From Phycisphaerae bacterium (GTDB lineage: Bacteria > Planctomycetota > Phycisphaerae > JAAYCJ01): a DNA stretch of 9,111 nt. Both the position numbers and the translations under genes were made by a program. Below are positions 1-5,019 of the stretch, in pieces (positions within the stretch are counted from its first letter, which is position 1; each line of letters begins with the position of its first letter). The stretch covers positions 1-9,111 of the forward strand of contig WFQY01000471.1 of NCBI GenBank assembly GCA_015486815.1, in the 5' to 3' direction. The notes beneath the pieces were generated by a model, which saw only the letters and a program-made list of their open reading frames with translations, was not told the origin of the DNA and searched no databases.

Positions 1-2
1 GA

Positions 3-1859
3 TTAAAAGCTGTTGATTTTTCTCAGGCACCGTTGGAAACCTGTGAATGGAACCCCGATAGGCAGGGATGTTATTCTTCGCGAATAAAGATAAAACAGGG
101 AAATCGTCAATGTGAATCGCTTGTCTTTGCTGCGGAAGCTATATCCGCTATTGCGGATAAATTGCTTAACATCAAGCCTGATACCGAGAGTCTATTGCGG
201 GCGTGGAAACTTACCTTTATCAATCAATTCCACGATATTATCTGGGGTACAATATGTGACGAAGCATATCAACACGCCCTCGAACGCATTAGCTGTGTTC
301 GAATGATTTGTCAAAATATTATTGAAGATAGGTTATGGCCTTTTCTGATTTCGGATGATTGCGATATTAGAAAAATAGTAGTATTCAATCCTCTGCCCTG
401 GCCTCGCAAATATACAATGGAAATACCTCTGCAAAAAGATGTAAATCAAGCAAGTGTAAAAGACATAAAGAAACAATACATTGACTCGTACATAACAAGA
501 GAAAATCTCGTTTGGTCTGCGAATTTACCTGCCTGTGGAGTGAAGGTATTCATCATAGAAGAAAAACATCAGCAAGAGCTACCTCTTGCAAAACTTGCGC
601 CGGTTAATAATTCTGCTTCGTTTGATGTTAAGCGTATTTCCACAGACGATAGTTATGGTCTGGATATAACAACACCAAAGTACAAAGTAAAATTTGCATC
701 GGGCGGAGTAATTAGCAGCTTAATAGATCGCGAGAGGAATATTGAATTTGTTGATTCGTCTCGCTCCGCTTTCAATGCTATCTGCTATCAAACCGACAGA
801 GGTGACTTATGGCAATACTATGAAGGACCTCTACACGACGGAGGAGATTATGGTCCTGCTCAGGATTTAATAGACGATCCTTATCCGATCGCTGCACATC
901 TTACTACGAAAAACGGAAGACGGCTTTACGGTGATGTATTAGACAATCGTAATGGTCCACAGGCGGAATTTGAAGTCCTCGAAGTTACTCCCGAAAGGCT
1001 TATCGTGGGAATAAAGGGAACAATATCCAGAAAATTCCCCGATTTTCGTGAATTCAAAAATGAGGAGATTCGCATTGATTGGTACCAGAAAATAACATTT
1101 TATGCGGATGATCCGCAAATCGATTTTTATCTCGAAACCCAATACATCTCCGGCAAATGGTATCGATTGCGATCTGCTTTTTTCACCGACATAAAATCCG
1201 GCACTATACTTCACGAAATTCCCTTTGGCCGTTTTGAAAGACCCGAGGGTGAGTTCGCTGCTCAAAACTATATTGCCTATTACAATGACAATAAAGGATT
1301 GATTTTGCTTAACAGAGGTCTGCCGGGAAACAATGTAACCGATGGTGTTGTTATGCTCTCTCTTATGCGTTCGGTTAGCATACATACGAAAACAAAGTCG
1401 GATCAAGGTTTTGAGTTGGGGCAGAACCATAGTGTTGATTATGCTATTATTCCCTTTGCCGGACAAAGCGCACTGAATACAATCAACCCTGCTCGCAGAG
1501 GGATGGAATTTGTTCACCGCCCTTATATTTTGGATACTGATTCTGCTGATCAGCAGAATAGATTTCGTCTGCCTGCTCAACTATCCGAAGCTAAGCCTGT
1601 CAGTGATAGCTTGTTTACACTCGACAGCGATTCGGTTATGTGCACTGCGATTTATCCGGAAGATCAACAATTAATAATTCGTCTTTATGAATCTTCCGGA
1701 CATAAAGCAACTGCCAAACTTATGTTTTATAAAAAGATAAAATCCGTTCGTCAAACTAATGCCCTATTGGAAAATGGAATTGATATAGCTACTGACGGAA
1801 CAAATCCGGAGCTTAACTTCAAACCATTTGAGATTAAGACTCTCATCGTAAGTTTGTAG
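3..1859 (+). CDS. Glycoside hydrolase family 38 alpha-mannosidase, C-terminal part (5' truncated by window)
   Basis: The frame is open to the left edge of the window, so 618 C-terminal residues are visible and the start lies upstream. GH38 enzymes are retaining, zinc-dependent alpha-mannosidases that release mannose from glycans. Visible order: the end of the catalytic barrel, with an NP-x-RQGCYSSRIKIKQ-NR-E stretch typical of the family (visible residues about 17-37); the helical-bundle segment with NQFHD at about 74-78, whose His is by family knowledge a Zn ligand; and then the large beta-rich C-terminal domain, opening with VVFNPLPW at about 126-133 and running to the end. The nucleophile Asp and the first Zn ligands would be upstream and cannot be checked. 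The usual FHD-hydrophobic-PG motif reads FHDIIWGT, so Trp replaces Pro. No signal peptide can be judged. The next gene is a sugar-type regulator 361 bp away with its own promoter. Family assignment is firm; substrate linkage is not determinable. Confidence 0.9.
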   Translation, partial: LKAVDFSQAPLETCEWNPDRQGCYSSRIKIKQGNRQCESLVFAAEAISAIADKLLNIKPDTESLLRAWKLTFINQFHDIIWGTICDEAYQHALERISCVRMICQNIIEDRLWPFLISDDCDIRKIVVFNPLPWPRKYTMEIPLQKDVNQASVKDIKKQYIDSYITRENLVWSANLPACGVKVFIIEEKHQQELPLAKLAPVNNSASFDVKRISTDDSYGLDITTPKYKVKFASGGVISSLIDRERNIEFVDSSRSAFNAICYQTDRGDLWQYYEGPLHDGGDYGPAQDLIDDPYPIAAHLTTKNGRRLYGDVLDNRNGPQAEFEVLEVTPERLIVGIKGTISRKFPDFREFKNEEIRIDWYQKITFYADDPQIDFYLETQYISGKWYRLRSAFFTDIKSGTILHEIPFGRFERPEGEFAAQNYIAYYNDNKGLILLNRGLPGNNVTDGVVMLSLMRSVSIHTKTKSDQGFELGQNHSVDYAIIPFAGQSALNTINPARRGMEFVHRPYILDTDSADQQNRFRLPAQLSEAKPVSDSLFTLDSDSVMCTAIYPEDQQLIIRLYESSGHKATAKLMFYKKIKSVRQTNALLENGIDIATDGTNPELNFKPFEIKTLIVSL

Positions 1860-1945
1860 ATATACTCAATGATTATCCGAGTTAAACACATTGTTATTAA
1901 TTTTCTTGAAACATTATCGTGCAGGATGTACAAATATACAAAAGT

Positions 1946-1984
1946 GGAGAGGTGTCCGAGTGGCTTAAGGAGACGGTTTCGAAA
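1946..1984 (+). pseudogene. tRNA-Ser(CGA) 5' half, broken off at the anticodon loop
   Basis: The 39 bases match the 5' half of a bacterial serine tRNA: acceptor strand GGAGAGG, T8-G9, D arm with TCC...GGA and the A-G-TGG-C-TTAA loop, 5' anticodon stem ACGGT, and a complete seven-base loop TTCGAAA carrying anticodon CGA. The next five bases are TCCAT where ACCGT would be needed to close the stem. No long variable arm, no GGTTCGAATCC-type T loop and no CCTCTCC 3' acceptor follow within the 240 bp I read downstream. It is therefore a non-functional fragment. It could be the displaced half left by integration of a mobile element at the anticodon loop, or a rearrangement scar. An intron-split tRNA is possible but no 3' exon was seen. 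Confidence 0.72.
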
Positions 1985-2010
1985 TCCATATCAAAATTCC
2001 CCATATTTTG

Positions 2011-2066
2011 CAAATATCGCTGATTTAGGTACTTATGGTTGTGTATATGTCACAAATATTGCAGAT
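2011..2066 (+). repeat. Pair of imperfect 14-nt direct repeats after the tRNA fragment
   Basis: CAAATATCGCTGAT at 2011-2024 recurs as CAAATATTGCAGAT at 2053-2066, with two differences in fourteen and starts 42 bp apart. It lies in the non-coding gap just after the broken tRNA. The purpose is unknown. Short direct repeats next to a tRNA fragment would fit recombinase arm sites, but in AT-rich DNA chance is also possible. Confidence 0.4.
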
Positions 2067-2078
2067 ATCGTATCCATT

Positions 2079-2098
2079 GGTTGTAGTCTGGTTGTAGT
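2079..2098 (+). repeat. Tandem GGTTGTAGT repeat with 11-bp period
   Basis: GGTTGTAGT occurs at 2079-2087 and again at 2090-2098, exactly one helical turn apart. A related GGTTGTGT lies at 2037-2044. This fits two protein-binding sites on the same face of the helix, but no known regulator motif is recognised. Confidence 0.4.
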
Positions 2099-2185
2099 TT
2101 TTATATGATTTTCATCTAATATAGAGAGGTTTCTTTGGTAAAATTTCCCGTCTTCAAAAAATCCCGAAATTTATTTTAAAAATTG

Positions 2186-2214
2186 TTGACATACCTTTCG
2201 GCATCTGTTATAAT
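2186..2214 (+). promoter_or_regulatory. Consensus extended -10 sigma70-type promoter of the GntR-LacI regulator
   Basis: The -35 is TTGACA (2186-2191) and the -10 is TATAAT (2209-2214), both perfect, with a 17-bp spacer and a TGT extended -10 triplet at 2206-2208. Transcription should start around 2220-2222, which is the A of the first ATG of the regulator gene. Three copies of CTGTTAT (2205-2211, 2216-2222, 2234-2240) overlap the -10, the start point and the early coding sequence, and could be operator half-sites for autoregulation. Confidence 0.85.
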
Positions 2215-2220
2215 ACTGTT

Positions 2221-3351
2221 ATGGTGAATATATCTGTTATGCCGACAATACAACCGATTAAATTAGTTCCGAAATATCGGAAGGCAGCGGACCAGCTATT
2301 ACAGTTGATTCTATCGGGTGATTTACAAGAAGGCGATCAGCTACCCGGAGAACGAGTTTTGGCATCCCGACTTGGGGTTTCACATATGACAATGCGTCAG
2401 GCAACCGGTTATCTGGTAGAAAAAGGGGTGTTAAGGCGGGAGCATGGCCGCGGGACATTTGTCCAAAATCCGGAAGGTGCCAAGAAGATCCGGGTTCGGA
2501 CGATTGTTGCAGCATTACCTTGGAATAAGCCTGATGGTGTGGGGGCGCTTCTACTCGGAGGAATGGAATCACAAGCGAGCATCAATGGCAAACACGTCGT
2601 TCTGGTCAATACGCAGAATGATCCTACGGTATTAGTAAACAGACTTAAGGATGCTTTTTCGATGGGAATCCGGGGCGTGTTAGTTTGGCCACCGGATATG
2701 AGCACTCCGGAAATGCGGGATGCTTTGTACCACTTGGTTGCACGCGATATGAAAATAGTATGTGTTGACCGGTATTGGGTGGAATTTCCGAGCGACCGTG
2801 TGGTAACGGATGAAGCTGACGCTGCGATGCAGGTCGTAAAGCATCTAAAAGATGAAGGTTATCAAACAATTTGGTATGCGGGAGGAAAAGATATGTATGT
2901 ATCAACCACAGCACGCGATCGATTGGCAGAAATTGCTTGTGCTGCTGGTAAACTGGGCGTACAGTTTAACAATAGCGCTCCTCTACTTTCAAAAGATGAT
3001 TACCGTGATTTTATTAAGACAGTAATATCAGCACACGGAAGACCTCATGCTATTGTTTGTCAACATAATATTTTGACATCTGAGATAGCTAAAATAATTT
3101 TTTCCGAGTTTGACATCTTGCCGCCTCACGATATTGGGCTGGTAGGCTACGATGACACTTGTCCGATTCCCGCTCACTTACCGGTTCCGGTTTCAATGGT
3201 TCGCCAAGACTTTGAGGAAATTGGTAGGCAAGCAGTTAAGTTGCTGATGGAACGAATGATTGATGATTCGGAGATATCTCATCAGGTTATCGAAGTTCCC
3301 GCAAGGTTAATTGTAAGAAATTCAAGCCGACGTCGGTCTCAGAATGTGTAA
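2221..3351 (+). CDS. GntR-LacI chimeric transcriptional regulator (AraR-like architecture)
   Basis: A 376-residue DNA-binding regulator. Residues about 17-83 are a GntR-family winged helix: start of helix 1 at VPKYRKAADQL, LPGERVLASRLGVS, MTMRQA in the recognition helix, and wing GRGTFV. Residues about 93-370 are a LacI/periplasmic-binding-protein-type sensor domain, shown by VDRYW (182-186), IGLVGYDD (305-312), a RQDFEEIGRQA helix (from 328) and a terminal ARLIVRNSS. This is the layout of B. subtilis AraR: an N-terminal GntR head on a sugar-binding LacI body. It probably represses sugar genes until an inducer binds; the ligand is unknown. ATG 2221 sits on the predicted transcription start with no ribosome-binding site. 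An in-frame ATG at 2239 would give 370 residues with an 18-nt leader, also without Shine-Dalgarno. The likeliest target is the downstream gene at 3465, which has a palindrome at its predicted +1. Confidence 0.93.
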   Translation: MVNISVMPTIQPIKLVPKYRKAADQLLQLILSGDLQEGDQLPGERVLASRLGVSHMTMRQATGYLVEKGVLRREHGRGTFVQNPEGAKKIRVRTIVAALPWNKPDGVGALLLGGMESQASINGKHVVLVNTQNDPTVLVNRLKDAFSMGIRGVLVWPPDMSTPEMRDALYHLVARDMKIVCVDRYWVEFPSDRVVTDEADAAMQVVKHLKDEGYQTIWYAGGKDMYVSTTARDRLAEIACAAGKLGVQFNNSAPLLSKDDYRDFIKTVISAHGRPHAIVCQHNILTSEIAKIIFSEFDILPPHDIGLVGYDDTCPIPAHLPVPVSMVRQDFEEIGRQAVKLLMERMIDDSEISHQVIEVPARLIVRNSSRRRSQNV

Positions 3352-3363
3352 AAGGAATTGGTT

Positions 3364-3392
3364 TTGAAAATTGAAAATCGGCGAAGTATGAA
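3364..3392 (+). promoter_or_regulatory. Probable promoter of the PEP-CTERM gene
   Basis: TTGAAA (3364-3369) and TATGAA (3387-3392) are separated by 17 bp, a good but not perfect sigma70-type match. The predicted start is near 3398-3400, at the left edge of the palindrome. The 5' leader would then be about 65 nt, ending in a good Shine-Dalgarno. No terminator is seen between the regulator stop and this point, so readthrough from the regulator is also possible. Confidence 0.45.
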
Positions 3393-3397
3393 AACGT

Positions 3398-3421
3398 GTA
3401 ACAAGTAGTTCGTCTTGTTAC
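3398..3421. promoter_or_regulatory. Perfect palindrome, likely operator or 5'-leader hairpin
   Basis: GTAACAAG (3398-3405) and CTTGTTAC (3414-3421) are exact inverted copies around an 8-base centre. It begins at the predicted +1 of the next gene and lies 46 bp after the stop of the regulator gene. Two-fold symmetry and placement suit a dimeric repressor such as the neighbouring GntR-LacI protein. As RNA it would form a 5'-end hairpin. No run of T follows, so a Rho-independent terminator is unlikely. Confidence 0.55.
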
Positions 3422-3451
3422 TTAACTAATTGTGGTCATGTTTTTATTGGA

Positions 3452-3457
3452 AAGGAG
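3452..3457 (+). promoter_or_regulatory. Shine-Dalgarno that fixes the PEP-CTERM gene start
   Basis: AAGGAG lies 7 nt before ATG 3465. This selects that codon over the in-frame GTG 3432 and ATG 3438, which would put extra residues ahead of an otherwise normal signal peptide and place this site inside the coding region. Confidence 0.8.
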
Positions 3458-3464
3458 AAAAACA

Positions 3465-4115
3465 ATGAAAGCGAGAAAAATGATGATGTTGGGATTGGCT
3501 GTTTCTACGGCTGCACTGCTTGGATGGTTTTCTGCACCGGTTCAAGCGAGCAACCTGCTACTTAACCCGGGATTTGAAGATGGTAGCGGGTTTCCACCGG
3601 ACAATTGGACAGCTCAAAGTTATGATGGTGGTGCTGTTAATACTTACAATATGGGAGACCCATCAGGTGCTTGGCAGGGAGAAGATTTTATTACTATGGA
3701 CGCAGATCCGGGTCCTGGGCAGACTCTTGTCGAACAAACAGTAGATGCAAGTGCACTTCCTGCAGGGGACTATGTTCTTTCCGCCTATGTCAAAAATCTA
3801 TTGGATACTGAGCAAACAGCAACGTTATCTATGTTTGGACGGAATAGTTCGGGCGGTAAGATAGTGGACGTTATTGATCAGACACTTAGTGTACCTGCTG
3901 ATGGTGCGTGGCATCGAATTTACATCACTAAGTACTTGGCTTTCGATGGTCCTGGTTCTTATGTTGAGTGTAAATTGTGGTCGAGACCTGATCGGAGTTT
4001 TTCTTGGGACGCAGCACAATTTGAGCCTGGCACTACTCCGAGTGCGTGGGTGCCCGAGCCTGCAACGATTGGATTGCTTTTGCTGGGAATTGTCGGCTTA
4101 ATTCGCAGAAGATAA
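3465..4115 (+). CDS. Secreted PEP-CTERM protein with jelly-roll carbohydrate-binding-like domain
   Basis: 216 residues. There is a Sec signal peptide (basic MKARK, a hydrophobic stretch to about residue 24, probable cleavage after VQA28). Residues about 29-190 form a CBM4/9-like or galactose-binding-like beta-sandwich: NLLLNPGFEDG at the start, LSAYVK around 105-110, WHR at 149-151 and WDAAQFEPG at 181-189. The tail is a textbook PEP-CTERM signal: VPEPA (196-200), a short hydrophobic segment (201-212) and RRR at the very end. In bacteria with exosortase this tail is cut and the protein is delivered to the cell surface or matrix; the exosortase gene is not in the window. It probably binds a polysaccharide at the surface and is not itself an enzyme. 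It follows the sugar regulator and carries its own probable promoter, palindrome and Shine-Dalgarno. Sorting signal certain; ligand unknown. Confidence 0.9.
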   Translation: MKARKMMMLGLAVSTAALLGWFSAPVQASNLLLNPGFEDGSGFPPDNWTAQSYDGGAVNTYNMGDPSGAWQGEDFITMDADPGPGQTLVEQTVDASALPAGDYVLSAYVKNLLDTEQTATLSMFGRNSSGGKIVDVIDQTLSVPADGAWHRIYITKYLAFDGPGSYVECKLWSRPDRSFSWDAAQFEPGTTPSAWVPEPATIGLLLLGIVGLIRRR

Positions 4116-4150
4116 TAACGTAGGCAGTAGAGCGTAAGCGGTTGGCTGTA

Positions 4151-4174
4151 GGGGCAGACCTATGTGTCTGCCCC
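4151..4174. repeat. REP-like perfect hairpin, possible terminator
   Basis: GGGGCAGAC (4151-4159) pairs exactly with GTCTGCCCC (4166-4174) around a 6-base loop, making a GC-rich 9-bp stem 36 bp after the PEP-CTERM stop. It stands out from its AT-rich surroundings. It could end transcription, but the following bases are GAATTTGG with no T run. GGGGCAGAC-type palindromes of this kind recall dispersed REP elements; copy number cannot be tested here. Confidence 0.6.
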
Positions 4175-4184
4175 GAATTTGGCT

Positions 4185-4257
4185 TTCAACATTTATAATT
4201 TAACATTAATTCAATATTTAGCATTCGACATTTAACATTTGTAATTTGTTTTGGGTT
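4185..4257 (+). repeat. AT-rich degenerate short-repeat tract
   Basis: Between the hairpin and the pseudopilin gene runs a chain of near-repeats of the type ACATTTA: CAACATTTA, TTAACATTA, CAATATTTA, GCATTCG, ACATTTAACATTTG and TAATTTG. It is not an exact tandem array and reads like a decayed one. It contains a TATAAT (4194-4199) with no acceptable -35. No Shine-Dalgarno is present in front of ATG 4265. Confidence 0.45.
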
Positions 4258-4264
4258 TTTTGTT

Positions 4265-4990
4265 ATGAAAAACCGAAAAATCTCATTTACTTTAATTGAG
4301 CTTTTAGTGGTAGTCGCAATCATTGCTGTCCTTGTCGCAATACTATTGCCTGCATTAAACTCAGCTCGAGAGCAAGCCCGACGAATTTCATGCGCAAGCA
4401 ATTTACATCAGATAGGCGTAGCACTATTTACTTATAGTCAATCGGACGAAAATCACGTTTATCCCCCGCCTGGTGTGCCTCAGGAACCGTTTGACCCCCA
4501 CGTAGGATATGCAGGACATTGTTGGGTACTTCGAAATACGATAGAGGCTTTATATAATAGTAGATGCCTCAAAAAATGGGAAATCTTTTGGGGATGCCCA
4601 TCCGCAATAGCTAACGGATGGGGAGTTCCAGAAGGTGCGGGATTTGATGCAAATGGCAATTTTTCCCACGCATATTGCCAGTATTGTTATTTTGCTTTTC
4701 TTCGGGCATTTCATCGTCCGAACCAGTTTAACCTCTGGGATCGTGTGCTTAGAAGTGCGGATGATCCACCAAATCTTCCGTTGATGATGGATCTGACATA
4801 TTACCGAACGGATTATCCTGTGGGCTTGCAACATTATGGCAATCACGATGGCTATGGCAGCAATGCCATTATCGGAGCAAACGTAATGTTCAATGATACA
4901 CATATCGAATGGTTCACCAAAAATCAGTTGGTAATCAGACCCCTTGACTCTGTATTTAACTATTACCTGCCGAAAGTCCCCTGGCCTTAA
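4265..4990 (+). CDS. Pseudopilin-like protein with prepilin N-terminal signal and C-terminal D-x-H-x-E-W motif
   Basis: 241 residues. A short basic leader, MKNRKIS, is followed by FTLIELL with Glu at mature position +5 and a hydrophobic helix (about residues 8-29), the type IV prepilin/type II pseudopilin signal cut and methylated by a prepilin peptidase. The residue before the cut is Ser rather than the usual Gly. Next come LPALNSAREQARRISCASNLHQIG and Y-x-Q-S-x-E-N, the conserved first segment of the large PVC/Lentisphaerae pseudopilin families related to DUF1559. Near the end, NHDGYGSN and NVMFNDTHIEWF (about 193-217) correspond to the family's NV-x-F-x-DGH-V-x-W motif, with Thr for Gly. 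Six cysteines (43, 86, 101, 111, 138, 141) suggest disulfides outside the cytoplasm. Such proteins occur in many copies beside sugar-degradation genes; the exact role is unproven. It lacks a Shine-Dalgarno and is followed 29 nt later by the secreted barrel gene. Confidence 0.88.
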   Translation: MKNRKISFTLIELLVVVAIIAVLVAILLPALNSAREQARRISCASNLHQIGVALFTYSQSDENHVYPPPGVPQEPFDPHVGYAGHCWVLRNTIEALYNSRCLKKWEIFWGCPSAIANGWGVPEGAGFDANGNFSHAYCQYCYFAFLRAFHRPNQFNLWDRVLRSADDPPNLPLMMDLTYYRTDYPVGLQHYGNHDGYGSNAIIGANVMFNDTHIEWFTKNQLVIRPLDSVFNYYLPKVPWP

Positions 4991-5019
4991 GTTGAACATT
5001 ATCAATAAGGAAAAGATTT

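Noticed and set aside
939..1580. A 213-codon open frame on the - strand inside the mannosidase gene
   Set aside because: It lies opposite a well-supported GH38 domain, and its translation has no family resemblance.
1860..1945. Search for a terminator after the mannosidase gene
   Set aside because: No stable stem followed by a T run was found; transcription may continue or end by another mechanism.
1992..2010. CAAAAT / ATTTTG possible hairpin after the tRNA fragment
   Set aside because: Six weak A-T-rich pairs without a T tail; too weak for a terminator and does not rebuild any tRNA arm.
1869..2108. A 79-codon open frame on the + strand across the tRNA fragment
   Set aside because: It reads through the tRNA-like bases and the direct repeats, has no Shine-Dalgarno and shows no recognisable protein features.
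2141..2172. Inverted AAATTTC / GAAATTT upstream of the regulator promoter
   Set aside because: The arms are 7 bp of low-complexity AT sequence 18 bp apart; this is expected by chance in such DNA and no factor site is recognised.
2258..2914. Several overlapping open frames on the - strand inside the regulator gene
   Set aside because: They are mutually overlapping shadows of the GntR-LacI gene, whose protein motifs are clear.
4550..5005. A 151-codon open frame on the - strand opposite the pseudopilin gene
   Set aside because: The + strand carries the conserved pilin signal and C-terminal motif; the - strand product shows none.
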